Notes under the pieces: model-generated
Told to the model about the DNA's origin: nothing
What the model saw: the letters and a program-made list of their open reading frames with translations, nothing else
The model's database searches: none
Shown: positions 1 to 6,433 of the stretch, piece after piece
How positions within the stretch are numbered: the stretch's first letter is position 1
Layout of the letters: the number at the start of each line of letters is the position of its first letter
Program-made: the position numbers and the translations under genes
Origin: a bacterium
GTDB taxonomy: Bacteria > Cyanobacteriota > Vampirovibrionia > Obscuribacterales > Obscuribacteraceae
Direction: 5' to 3'
Length of the DNA stretch: 7,791 bases
Assembly: GCA_030431355.1 (NCBI GenBank)
Contig: JAUIJG010000252.1
Coordinates: 1-7,791, forward strand

Positions 1-1151
1 TTACCGGTAATAGACTTCTTAGCCTTCAGCTTATCCAGATCTCTTTGAATCTCGGAGACATCCTGGTATCTATCGGCAGGCAATTTCTGCAGACACTTCA
101 TCACCACATAGTTGAGATCTTTTATTTCAAAGCCCAGTTCCTGCGCTTTCTGAGCCAGCTCAGGGCTGCCTTTCATAATCTCCTCGGGCTCTTTATCCAC
201 ATGAGAATTCATCGTCTCCAGGACATTGGAACCCACGAAAGGCGGCGTCCCAACAACCGCTTCATAGAACAAGCAGCCGAGCGAATAAATGTCCGAACGA
301 TGATCGGCAGAAAGCCCAAGACACTGCTCGGGACTCATGTATAGAGGAGATCCAAAAACTTCGCCGGTCTGGGTCAGGGTAAGACGTTGATCCGACTCGC
401 CCTGGGCTAGTTTGGCTATTCCGAAGTCTACAAGTTTGACCGAGGAATCAGAACCGTCCGTGAGGAACATAACATTGGCCGGCTTGATATCCCGGTGGGT
501 GACCCCGTTTCTGTGAGCTTCAGCAAGACCCTCACACAACTTCGAAAAAATCTCGAGACAGTCTCCAAGCTCCAGCCCATTTTCATCATAGATTTTCCTT
601 CCCAGGCTGACACCCTTCAGGTAGTCCATGACCAGGTAGGGCTGCCCATCCGAGGTCACGCCAAAATCTCTGAATGTAATCAGATAGGGACTGGAAAGCT
701 TGCCAATAGTCTTTGCCTCCAGGCGGAAACGCTCCACCGATAGAGGGTCGGTCCAGAGATGCTTATGCAGAACTTTGAGAGCCAAAACCATCCCCAGATC
801 CTGGTGTTGCACCTTATAAACAGTGCTCATTCCACCTTTTCCGAGTATAGACAGAACTTCGTACTTATCGGCAAACATGGTTCCCACAAGTGGATCTATC
901 TCCGCTTCCGCCTCTGGCTCGGAATCGGATTCTTCCTTGCTGCCGGATCCCGTGCGTTCACCGGAGAGCGCCTTGCCCTCGGAAACATCCACCGAAATAT
1001 CTTCGTTGGTATCCACCAGGTGGCTGGGAAGGGAAACTCTCTCTTCCACCTCCACAAGCTTTTCTGGGCTTTCTTTCAATTCAAATCCGGTCTCAAACAG
1101 ATCTGAGACCTGTGCTTTTCTTACAGGTTTGTCCCGTTCTACATCAGACAT
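1..1151 (-). CDS. Hanks-type serine/threonine protein kinase, 3' end beyond window
   Basis: Cytoplasmic protein kinase transferring phosphate from ATP to Ser/Thr of partner proteins. The open frame starts at the ATG at 1151-1149 and stays open to base 1, giving 383 codons without a stop, so the C-terminus is outside the window. Residues 1-92 form an acidic, Ser/Glu-rich, probably disordered leader. The kinase domain fills about 97-375. Its motifs are a glycine loop GKGGMSTVYKV (104-114), the ATP-binding Lys126 in LALKVL, the helix-C Glu145, the catalytic loop HRDIKPANV (219-227, Asp221, Lys223, Asn226), the DFG Asp242, an SPE version of the APE motif (273-275), and Asp287 in SDIYSLG. All catalytic residues are present, so it should be active. 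No clear Shine-Dalgarno precedes the ATG, so the start is less certain than the domain. Many such kinases carry sensor domains or membrane segments after the kinase, which cannot be judged here. It is transcribed divergently from the AIM24-family gene. Confidence 0.93.
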   Translation of the reverse strand, partial: MSDVERDKPVRKAQVSDLFETGFELKESPEKLVEVEERVSLPSHLVDTNEDISVDVSEGKALSGERTGSGSKEESDSEPEAEAEIDPLVGTMFADKYEVLSILGKGGMSTVYKVQHQDLGMVLALKVLHKHLWTDPLSVERFRLEAKTIGKLSSPYLITFRDFGVTSDGQPYLVMDYLKGVSLGRKIYDENGLELGDCLEIFSKLCEGLAEAHRNGVTHRDIKPANVMFLTDGSDSSVKLVDFGIAKLAQGESDQRLTLTQTGEVFGSPLYMSPEQCLGLSADHRSDIYSLGCLFYEAVVGTPPFVGSNVLETMNSHVDKEPEEIMKGSPELAQKAQELGFEIKDLNYVVMKCLQKLPADRYQDVSEIQRDLDKLKAKKSITG

Positions 1152-1188
1152 AGAGATTAAAACCGCGCTCTTTACTGTGGAAATTGTG

Positions 1189-1198
1189 CCCGATCGGG
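1189..1198. promoter_or_regulatory. Perfect 10-bp palindrome in kinase leader, possible operator
   Basis: CCCGATCGGG is a fully self-complementary decamer 38 bp upstream of the kinase start codon. A symmetric site there could bind a dimeric regulator, but one 10-bp palindrome can occur by chance and no second copy is present in the intergenic region. Functional assignment is inference only. Confidence 0.2.
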
Positions 1199-1599
1199 TC
1201 AGGCGATGCCAGAAAGTACGAACCTATCTTATCTATACCTCATTTGGGGGATAAAGACGACAGGGCAAGCTTTCTCAAAAATCATCCTGTCCCTTGAATA
1301 GCTTCTCCAGCAACAGCTTTCGGATACAAGCCGGCCCCATGAAAACACTTTACAAGGGAATTAATCTATCCATTATCGGCTCCGATTAAGTCATCTTTAC
1401 CGGTCTCCGCCGCTGCCCATTAGTGCCGGATAGCTTCCTTTCACGCCAGCAAGCTTTCAATAGAAGTCTATTTCAAGGAGCGAAAATCCCGGTCTTAATG
1501 GAAAGAAGACTCTCCCCTGCTAAACTTCCTGGACATACTAAAAACGAAAAACCTTTAGAACTCATAAAACAGAAGCACCACGAAGCCCAAGAGCTTGCA

Positions 1600-1605
1600 A
1601 GGAGA
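1600..1605 (+). promoter_or_regulatory. Ribosome binding site that decides the AIM24-family start
   Basis: AGGAGA lies 9 nt before the ATG at 1615. In-frame starts further upstream (the first at 1423, and the ATG at 1498) lack a well-spaced site: the only other purine-rich run, AAGGAG at 1475-1480, is 17 nt from the ATG at 1498. The family-like sequence also begins right after 1615. Confidence 0.7.
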
Positions 1606-1614
1606 GACTTACCT

Positions 1615-2418
1615 ATGAGCCCATCAAGAGCCCATGTCATAGACTACGAAATCATCGGAGACGACATCCAGGCAGTCGAAGTGGAACTGGACCCGGGTGA
1701 AACAGTTATAGCCGAAGCCGGAGCGATGAACTACATGGAAGACGGCATCGCCTTCGAAGCAAAAATGGGAGACGGAACAGAAGCCGACCAGGGAGTTATG
1801 GGAGCGCTCTTCGGAGCAGGCAAACGGATGCTCGCCGGAGAATCCCTGATGATCACCCATTTCACCAACAGGGGCCAGGGCAAAAAACGGGTAGCTTTCG
1901 CTGCTCCTTACCCAGGCAAAATCATTCCGATGAATCTGGGCCAACACGGTGGTGAAGTCCTGGTGCAGAGAGACGGTTTCCTCTGCGCGGCTTTCGGCAC
2001 CAAACTCGATATTGCTTTTACGCAAAGATTCGGTGCCGGTTTCTTCGGCGGAGAAGGCTTTATTCTGCAGAGACTATCGGGAGACGGCTGGGTCTTTGTC
2101 CACGCCTGCGGCAGTATCATCCAGAAACAGATTAAGCCGGGAGAAACTCTCAGAGTAGACACCGGTTGCCTGGTTGCTATGACACCAGGCATAGACTTCT
2201 CCATAGAAAAAGCCGGAAATTTGAAATCGATGGTATTCGGTGGAGAAGGTCTTTTCCTCGCCACCCTGAGAGGACAGGGTACCGTATGGCTCCAGAGCCT
2301 TCCATTCTCAAGGCTGGCTAACAAGATTGTTAAAAGCGCCCCGGCGCAGGGCGGCTCTACCGTCGGTGAAGGTGGCGGAATCGCAGGAGCGCTCGGCAAC
2401 CTTTTCGAACAAGACTGA
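1615..2418 (+). CDS. AIM24/TIGR00266 family protein
   Basis: A 267-residue member of the AIM24 (TIGR00266) family, a widespread soluble beta-rich fold whose biochemical role in bacteria is not established; the yeast namesake is a mitochondrial inner-membrane organisation protein. Hallmarks seen are the opening [16 protein letters not shown] with the [14 protein letters not shown] stretch (26-38), the glycine-rich [16 protein letters not shown] (63-78), a first GGEGF (145-149), [14 protein letters not shown] (176-189), a second GGEGLF (209-214), and [14 protein letters not shown] (225-238). The protein ends in a glycine-rich tail (246-261). Length is normal for the family. There is no signal peptide or membrane segment. 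The start is set by a good ribosome binding site; the longer frame from 1423 would add 64 residues without family resemblance. The amidotransferase gene begins 54 bp downstream on the same strand, suggesting co-transcription, though no shared function is known. Confidence 0.92.
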   Translation: MSPSRAHVIDYEIIGDDIQAVEVELDPGETVIAEAGAMNYMEDGIAFEAKMGDGTEADQGVMGALFGAGKRMLAGESLMITHFTNRGQGKKRVAFAAPYPGKIIPMNLGQHGGEVLVQRDGFLCAAFGTKLDIAFTQRFGAGFFGGEGFILQRLSGDGWVFVHACGSIIQKQIKPGETLRVDTGCLVAMTPGIDFSIEKAGNLKSMVFGGEGLFLATLRGQGTVWLQSLPFSRLANKIVKSAPAQGGSTVGEGGGIAGALGNLFEQD

Positions 2419-2472
2419 GTTAAAATACAACGGTAATCCCCTCTACTTTCAATACATACAGGAAATCTCGCG

Positions 2473-3321
2473 ATGACAAAAAGTATCAAGAAAACTTTCT
2501 TGGCTCTTAGTTTAGTGGCTGCCTCATGCTTCTCCTCAGCACCAGAGGCGATGGCAGGAGATAAAGACACAGTGTCGAAACCTGTATCAAAACCATTAAT
2601 CGCGATCAACATGGAAGTAGCAGGGGATAAACCCGTAAACTATGAAATCTCGGCACCATATACGAAGGCGATAATAAAAGCAGGCGGCATTCCCCTTTTG
2701 ATCCCACCCATGGGAGAAAAAGAGCTAAAACAAGTCCTTGATACTGTAGACGGTCTAATGATGATAGGCGGACTCGACTATCCGCCTTCGTTCTACGGCA
2801 AAAAAGATCATAAATCCATAGTCAAAATGCACCGGGAGAGAACCACTTTTGACCAGCTTCTGGTAAAAGAAGCGATGAAAAATGAAAAGCTTCCATTCCT
2901 CGGGATCTGCGCCGGTGCCCAGGTTCTAAACATCCACAAAGGTGGCTCTCTGACCAGAGACATTCCCAGCAAGTTCGACAAGTCAAAGCTAAAACACGCA
3001 AGCCCAGACGGTTGGCAAAACGGTTTCAATTTCCACAAAGTGAAACTGGATAAAGATAGCGCCATCGCTAAAATCTACAAGAAAACCGATCTGAGTGTTC
3101 CTTCATCTCACCATCAGTGCGTGGACAAAGTCGGCAGTGATTTGAAAGTGGTAGGCAAAGCTCCCGATGGTGTCGTGGAAAGTATCGAAGGCAAAAACAG
3201 CGGCCGATTTGTGGTCGGCGTTCAATGGCACCCGGAAAGAGACTACAAAAATCATAGCGTCCTCTTCGAGCGCTTCATAAACTCCTGTAAGAGCTATAAA
3301 CTGGCTTCCCGATCAAAATAG
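2473..3321 (+). CDS. Exported class I glutamine amidotransferase, peptidase C26 (PuuD-like)
   Basis: A 282-residue glutamine-amidotransferase-fold hydrolase of the gamma-glutamyl-gamma-aminobutyrate hydrolase family, which cleaves gamma-glutamyl amide bonds. The catalytic triad is visible: nucleophile Cys146 in GICAGAQVLN, and His253 with Glu255 in VVGVQWHPE. The family's SSHHQ motif is at 211-215 and DGLMMIGGLDYPP (93-105) is also typical. Residues 1-28 form a Sec signal peptide: a Lys-rich N-region, a hydrophobic core (about 8-18), and an AMA site predicting cleavage after Ala28. Cys19 lacks a proper lipobox, so a lipoprotein is less likely. E. coli PuuD is cytoplasmic and acts in putrescine breakdown; an exported enzyme probably acts on extracytoplasmic gamma-glutamyl compounds such as peptides or peptidoglycan fragments (inference). 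AGGAAA (2460-2465) lies 7 nt before the ATG. The gene follows the AIM24-family gene by 54 bp. The reading frame continues for 20 codons after the TAG stop. Confidence 0.9.
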   Translation: MTKSIKKTFLALSLVAASCFSSAPEAMAGDKDTVSKPVSKPLIAINMEVAGDKPVNYEISAPYTKAIIKAGGIPLLIPPMGEKELKQVLDTVDGLMMIGGLDYPPSFYGKKDHKSIVKMHRERTTFDQLLVKEAMKNEKLPFLGICAGAQVLNIHKGGSLTRDIPSKFDKSKLKHASPDGWQNGFNFHKVKLDKDSAIAKIYKKTDLSVPSSHHQCVDKVGSDLKVVGKAPDGVVESIEGKNSGRFVVGVQWHPERDYKNHSVLFERFINSCKSYKLASRSK

Positions 3322-3604
3322 ATAATAGAGCTAGCGAAGAACGGCAATGCAAGCGCGGAAGAAAGACTGAGAGAACTTAGTTAAATCCAAATGCTTCTCC
3401 CCTGACCGACTTTAATCGGGGACCATCGGCAGCAGCATCCGATGGTTGATGCTGGGGGCGCTCAACGCTCTCTAGTTTAGACATGGCAAAAGAAACTCAG
3501 TTCGTGCAGGGGCTAGTACGCGAAGTTGTTTTAGTAAAATTCAGCGATTGAGTCCACAATAGAAATAGCTTGCCACTTGATCGTGACGGGACTGGCTTAT
3601 CTAA
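3322..3604. other. Convergent intergenic region
   Basis: This lies between the ends of the plus-strand amidotransferase and the minus-strand zinc-finger/TPR gene, where transcription from both sides should stop. It holds a 20-codon in-frame extension of the amidotransferase frame (3322-3384), a cluster of overlapping inverted repeats (3399-3458), and two tiny open frames: plus 3483-3551 (22 codons) and minus 3484-3377 (35 codons, overlapping the hairpins). Neither has a ribosome binding site. No T-tract follows any hairpin, so a classical Rho-independent terminator is not evident. Confidence 0.6.
3399..3458. repeat. Cluster of overlapping inverted repeats (alternative hairpins)
   Basis: Three dyads are packed into 60 bp. 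CCGA/TCGG (3406-3409, 3416-3419; 6-nt loop) lies between CCCC and GGGG. A perfect 8-bp pair ACCATCGG/CCGATGGT (3422-3429, 3439-3446) has a 9-nt loop. A perfect 7-bp pair CAGCATC/GATGCTG (3433-3439, 3448-3454) has an 8-nt loop. The left arm of the third sits in the loop of the second, and the right arm of the second sits in the loop of the third, so they compete or would form a pseudoknot. The CCCC at 3399-3402 could also close the array with GGGGG at 3454-3458. This may be an mRNA end structure, a dispersed REP-like element, or a small structured RNA; I cannot identify a known family. Confidence 0.5.
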
Positions 3605-4216
3605 TCAGAGCTTGTCCAGAAGCGCTTCACCATCGGAATACTCGCCTGTTCTCATAAGCAATTTGGCCAGCTCGATGGCAAAAAATCGCTTAGTCTTCTC
3701 GTCACAGCTATCATCTTGAGCGCATATCTCTACCGCCCACTCATAAGTGTTTTTGGCAGCCTGGTACTGACCATATCTTCTGTAATAGGCTCCCAGTGAA
3801 TCCAGCAGTGGCAAGAGATTTGCATCCAATCTACCGTTCTTTATAGACTTGAGGACGAGAACCGTGCTCACTCCCGGACCGAAACAAAAATCTCTGGACT
3901 CATCCTCGAAACGGCCATTGATCTTCTCCAGGGGCTCAAGAACTTCATCGATCAAACCATCAAGCTCACTATCACTGGTGAACTTCTTGTTAATACCAGA
4001 GAGAAATGGAAGACTTGAAATTGAGTCTGCGGGGCCAAGATGCTCTTCCTCCAAAATATCTAAGCAAAGACCCACGCACTCATCACAAATATAGACACCA
4101 GGACCGGCGATTAGCTTCTTGACCATGTCTTGTGACTTGCCGCAAAACGAACACTTGAGGCGATTGTCTTTTCTAGCAGACTCATCAGTTTTGTCTTCGC
4201 CGCCGAATAAACGCAA
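3605..4216 (-). CDS. ClpX-type C4 zinc finger protein with C-terminal TPRs
   Basis: A 203-residue protein with the zinc-binding domain of ClpX but no AAA+ ATPase. Residues 20-57 give Cys22-x2-Cys25-x18-Cys44-x2-Cys47 within [20 protein letters not shown] and [18 protein letters not shown], very close to genuine ClpX. In ClpX this domain dimerises and recruits substrates and adaptors. After a linker (58-130) come two TPR-like helix pairs, about 135-165 ([20 protein letters not shown] at 137-156) and about 177-203 ([20 protein letters not shown]). An adaptor or scaffold role linked to Clp proteolysis is inference. The start codon is TTG, supported by GGAGGT 7 nt upstream. The gene ends a co-directional series, 94 bp behind the esterase gene, and may also have its own promoter. 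It converges with the amidotransferase gene. Confidence 0.88.
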   Translation of the reverse strand: MRLFGGEDKTDESARKDNRLKCSFCGKSQDMVKKLIAGPGVYICDECVGLCLDILEEEHLGPADSISSLPFLSGINKKFTSDSELDGLIDEVLEPLEKINGRFEDESRDFCFGPGVSTVLVLKSIKNGRLDANLLPLLDSLGAYYRRYGQYQAAKNTYEWAVEICAQDDSCDEKTKRFFAIELAKLLMRTGEYSDGEALLDKL

Positions 4217-4223
4217 GACTTAC

Positions 4224-4229
4224 ACCTCC
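4224..4229 (-). promoter_or_regulatory. Strong ribosome binding site selecting a TTG start
   Basis: On the minus strand GGAGGT stands 7 nt before the TTG at 4216-4214, a near-perfect anti-Shine-Dalgarno match. It is the best ribosome binding site in the window and offsets the weak start codon of the zinc-finger/TPR gene. Confidence 0.8.
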
Positions 4230-4263
4230 CAAAAGACTATCAAAGTAAAAAGTCGGTCAGAGT

Positions 4264-4292
4264 TTAATATGCCCACTTCTAGATACAAACAA
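4264..4292 (-). promoter_or_regulatory. Possible sigma-70 promoter for the zinc-finger/TPR gene
   Basis: Reading the minus strand, TTGTTT (4292-4287) and TATTAA (4269-4264) are separated by exactly 17 nt. The -35 matches 3 of 6 and the -10 matches 4 of 6 consensus bases. A start near 4257 would give a leader of about 40 nt containing the strong ribosome binding site. This would let the gene be transcribed apart from the esterase. Confidence 0.3.
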
Positions 4293-4310
4293 ATTGCTAA
4301 TAAGCCGAAT

Positions 4311-5288
4311 TCAATCCATCAGAGCGGAGGAAAGAAATTTCTGTATTCTTCGGTAGCATTCATCCTCCTCTGCATAAAGACCAGGGAATGAATAAAAGCA
4401 ATGAGGCAATCCTTCATAAACTATGAGATCACAAATCGCACTGCTATCTTTCAATCCGGAATAAAAAGCACGAGCCTGGTCCAACAGCGGGTCTTCCGAT
4501 CCCACGAAGATTACAGCGGGGGGAAGCAGATCCGGCGCCAAATGGATGGGACTGGCTAGAGGATTATTCCAGTCTTTCGCAGTCAAATAAGCACCCCGAG
4601 CATATCCGGCAAAGGCGGCATCAAATACGATTCCGCCGGGAGCCAGACGGTTATACGAATCATACTCCTCGAGACGCATATCCAACCAGGGAGCCAACAA
4701 AACCAGCCCTTTAACTACAATATCACCCCTGGCACGCAGTCGAGAAGCCAGAACCATCGCCAGATTGCCGCCGGCAGAATCACCAGCGATAAAGACTGCT
4801 TCTCCATTTACGTTCAAAGCATCCGCGTTTCCAATCACCTCGTGAACAACATCCAGGCAAGAATCAAGAGCCTCCGGGAAAGGAGATTCCGGCGCCAGAG
4901 GGTAGTTAATGCTCACAACCATGAATTGATTGTCGTAACTAAGTCGGCGTGTAATGTAATCCGTGTCCTCAGAGCAACCCACCACAAAACCGCCACCGTG
5001 CATGTAAAACATCACGGGTGTCGTCAGTTTCGGCGGCTGTTTCGGTCTGTAGATGGCGCAACGCAAGCCACAAATGTCTCTCTCTTCAAGGACCACTTCA
5101 TTTAAGTACTTCGGGTCCGGTTTAGGCACAGCGTTCTTATCAGAGTCGCTGAATGGATCGCCCATTAGCACATGGCGCAGACATAAAGCCATAACATCTC
5201 GCAACGCTACCGGCTTGCGAATGCGCTTCAGCACATCATACAAAGGCTGCTTTTTCAAATCTGGATCGTTCTCGCTCACTCTATGCAT
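4311..5288 (-). CDS. Alpha/beta hydrolase fold-3 esterase/lipase (HSL family)
   Basis: A 325-residue serine hydrolase of the hormone-sensitive-lipase-like family (bacterial family IV), expected to cleave carboxylic esters of short to medium acyl chains. Motifs are the oxyanion-hole HGGG (97-100) in FYMHGGGFVVG, the nucleophile elbow GDSAGGN (169-175) with Ser171, the acid Asp266 in GSEDPLLDQARAF, and His296 in LPHCFY. The NYPLAPESPFPEAL stretch (128-141) is also typical. The N-terminal cap region (1-65) and the full length are normal for the family. There is no signal peptide, so it acts in the cytoplasm. The ATG at 5288 has no clear Shine-Dalgarno, which may point to translation linked to the upstream gene. 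The E2-like gene ends 60 bp upstream in the same direction, so the two are probably co-transcribed. The true substrate cannot be read from sequence. Confidence 0.93.
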   Translation of the reverse strand: MHRVSENDPDLKKQPLYDVLKRIRKPVALRDVMALCLRHVLMGDPFSDSDKNAVPKPDPKYLNEVVLEERDICGLRCAIYRPKQPPKLTTPVMFYMHGGGFVVGCSEDTDYITRRLSYDNQFMVVSINYPLAPESPFPEALDSCLDVVHEVIGNADALNVNGEAVFIAGDSAGGNLAMVLASRLRARGDIVVKGLVLLAPWLDMRLEEYDSYNRLAPGGIVFDAAFAGYARGAYLTAKDWNNPLASPIHLAPDLLPPAVIFVGSEDPLLDQARAFYSGLKDSSAICDLIVYEGLPHCFYSFPGLYAEEDECYRRIQKFLSSALMD

Positions 5289-5348
5289 TTTACAATGAGA
5301 TCTGTGTAAAGCGGAATAAAGGTCCTGGATCTACATTGAGCTGAACCT

Positions 5349-6224
5349 CTACGTAATAGGCTCTAAGTCGTAGACATCTTCTCCGAGTCTCTCAGAGTCT
5401 GACAAAAACTGCTCTAGGCTCCCCTCCAGTAACAGTCGAACAGTGCCCAGAAAGAGATCAGCTTCAATATAGTCAAACACCCTCATGTCGTAATTGAGAG
5501 AGACAGTCATTTGTGTTTGAATTCTGATTTCTCCGTTTACGACTACGGCTCTATCTTCTATCATTCCTACACCAAACGTAGATGAGCACAAACACGGACT
5601 TAACAACGCCGATACCCCAAACTTCCCCAACGAAGTAAGACCAAAAGATGCTTTCTGGCACTTCAAGCGCAAATACGGAAAACTCTTGCCTAATACCAAA
5701 ATTAGCTGCCTGAGAAAAGCAGGAAGGTGCGAAAATACTCTTTGCATTCTCATTGACGCTACATCATCAATTGAATCAGTGGCGCACTGCCGTAATTCCC
5801 TACTAAGTTCCTGAATTGACTTACTGTTGGGCTCTTCGATTTCGCACAAAAACACGGTTGGCTGACCATCAACTATTCGCTCTACGGTAAAACCTGCAAC
5901 AATATTATTGTAAGTGACCAGAGAGCCAATTGGAATCGACTCAGTTCTAGTTTTGTAATGACTCTCTTGAGCAATTCCGATAGCTTTAACAAGCAGAGCA
6001 GTTACTGTTGCCTTTACACCCCGAGCTCTGAGCTTGCTCAGCAATGCGCTTGAATAGGTCATATTGACTTCACACAAAAGATATCCAGGCTTAGCATCAC
6101 CAGCCACAATCCTAAGTAAGTCTATGATTGTATTCCTGCTATTCCTCGAAGTATCTGATTTCTCTTCAAATCCGAGGCTAGAACGTCTACCTTTCAACAA
6201 TGGTGTCACGATAAAACTTTCCAA
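5349..6224 (-). CDS. 2-oxoacid dehydrogenase E2-like acyltransferase domain, catalytic His missing
   Basis: A 291-residue stand-alone protein with the fold of the catalytic domain of dihydrolipoamide acyltransferase (E2/chloramphenicol acetyltransferase fold), lacking lipoyl and E3-binding domains. Family-like stretches are RNTIIDLLRIV (30-40), YLLCEVNMTYSSALLSKLRA (48-67), VTALLVKAIGIA (74-85), NIVAGFTVERIVDGQPTVFL (107-126), SFGLTSLGKFG (193-203), FGVGMIEDRAVVVNGEI (217-233), and VSLNYDMRVFDY (241-252). The family's catalytic motif HxxxDG reads Met247-Arg-Val-Phe-Asp251-Tyr252, so the general-base His and the Gly are lost while the Asp stays. Normal acyl transfer is therefore doubtful; it may be a pseudoenzyme, scaffold or binding protein. 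The start is TTG at 6224, the first allowed codon after an in-frame TAA near 6254. A GTG at 6209 behind GGAAAG is an alternative. A small membrane protein gene lies 65 bp upstream and the esterase gene 60 bp downstream. Confidence 0.82.
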   Translation of the reverse strand: MESFIVTPLLKGRRSSLGFEEKSDTSRNSRNTIIDLLRIVAGDAKPGYLLCEVNMTYSSALLSKLRARGVKATVTALLVKAIGIAQESHYKTRTESIPIGSLVTYNNIVAGFTVERIVDGQPTVFLCEIEEPNSKSIQELSRELRQCATDSIDDVASMRMQRVFSHLPAFLRQLILVLGKSFPYLRLKCQKASFGLTSLGKFGVSALLSPCLCSSTFGVGMIEDRAVVVNGEIRIQTQMTVSLNYDMRVFDYIEADLFLGTVRLLLEGSLEQFLSDSERLGEDVYDLEPIT

Positions 6225-6244
6225 AGTACTCGGAATGTAGCAAA

Positions 6245-6272
6245 ATTTTCGGACTTATTGGACTATTGCCAA
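6245..6272 (-). promoter_or_regulatory. Weak candidate promoter before the E2-like gene
   Basis: On the minus strand TTGGCA (6272-6267), five of six consensus bases, is followed after 16 nt by GAAAAT (6250-6245), four of six. The predicted start lies only about 15 nt before the TTG codon at 6224. It overlaps the space between the small membrane protein gene and the E2-like gene. Confidence 0.25.
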
Positions 6273-6289
6273 AATTGGAACTAACCATT

Positions 6290-6400
6290 CTAAATACTAT
6301 CCCTGATACCAAGCCAAACGGCAGTTCCTATTACTGGAATAACCATGAGCATTGCCAAAACCAGGAACACCACCATCAAAGATATGTATATTTCGTTCAT
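6290..6400 (-). CDS. Small single-pass membrane protein, 36 residues
   Basis: Not recognised. ATG at 6400 to TAG at 6290-6292 encodes 36 residues. The segment from about Ile4 to Gly31 is almost wholly hydrophobic (for example LMVVFLVLAMLMVIPVIGTA, 8-27), long enough for one membrane helix, with Asn-Glu at positions 2-3 and Arg-Asp-Ser-Ile at the end. The charge pattern suggests the short C-terminus with Arg33 may face the cytoplasm (inference). AGAAGA (6410-6405) lies 4 nt before the ATG, a weak ribosome binding site. It is co-directional with the E2-like gene and ends 65 bp before its start. Small one-helix proteins of this size are often subunits or regulators of membrane complexes, but nothing here identifies the partner. 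A chance hydrophobic ORF is the main alternative. Confidence 0.5.
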   Translation of the reverse strand: MNEIYISLMVVFLVLAMLMVIPVIGTAVWLGIRDSI

Positions 6401-6420
6401 ATATTCTTCTAAAACAATAT

Positions 6421-6433
6421 GGGGCTTGCCCCC
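6421..6433 (-). terminator. Weak terminator-like hairpin after the receiver-LRV gene
   Basis: On the minus strand GGGG-CAAG-CCCC forms a 4-bp GC stem with a tetraloop, followed by ATATTGTTTT. It lies about 130 bp beyond the stop of the receiver-LRV gene and just before the small membrane protein gene, a sensible place for a stop or attenuator. The stem is short and the T-run interrupted, so this is tentative. Confidence 0.25.

Larger units (their letters stand above)
1152..1614. other. Divergent intergenic region between kinase and AIM24-family gene
   Basis: This 463-bp stretch separates two divergently transcribed genes and should hold both promoters, but I find no strong sigma-70 pair. It contains a perfect palindrome at 1189-1198, a second short dyad ATCGG-CT-CCGAT near 1374-1385, and an inverted repeat GACAGG/CCTGTC (1259-1264 and 1287-1292, 22-nt loop). 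Two tiny open frames (1206-1301, 31 residues; 1339-1389, 16 residues) have no good ribosome binding site and are not called as genes. The frame of the AIM24-family gene is open back to 1423, but that part has no family resemblance. Confidence 0.6.

Noticed and set aside
45..1254. Plus-strand open frames across the kinase region
   Set aside because: They are antisense to a strongly supported kinase gene and encode nothing recognisable.
1206..1301. 31-residue plus-strand ORF in the divergent region
   Set aside because: Only a poorly spaced AGG precedes it and the peptide has no recognisable features.
1423..1614. In-frame N-terminal extension of the AIM24-family protein (64 codons)
   Set aside because: No family resemblance, no properly spaced ribosome binding site for its starts, and a good one directly before 1615.
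2473..2556. Lipoprotein signal at Cys19 of the amidotransferase
   Set aside because: The residues before the Cys (VAAS) lack the Leu/Val/Ile at -3 of a lipobox, while AMA at 26-28 is a good signal peptidase I site.
3377..3484. 35-residue minus-strand ORF across the hairpin cluster
   Set aside because: No ribosome binding site; its sequence is dictated by the inverted repeats, so structure is the simpler explanation.
3483..3551. 22-residue plus-strand ORF in the convergent gap
   Set aside because: The peptide looks plausible but is very short, with no ribosome binding site and no neighbour support.
3402..4260. 12-bp inverted repeat CTGACCGACTTT (3402-3413 and, inverted, 4249-4260) flanking the zinc-finger/TPR gene
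   Set aside because: By a rough estimate a few 12-bp matches are expected by chance in a window this size; there is no target-site duplication or transposase.
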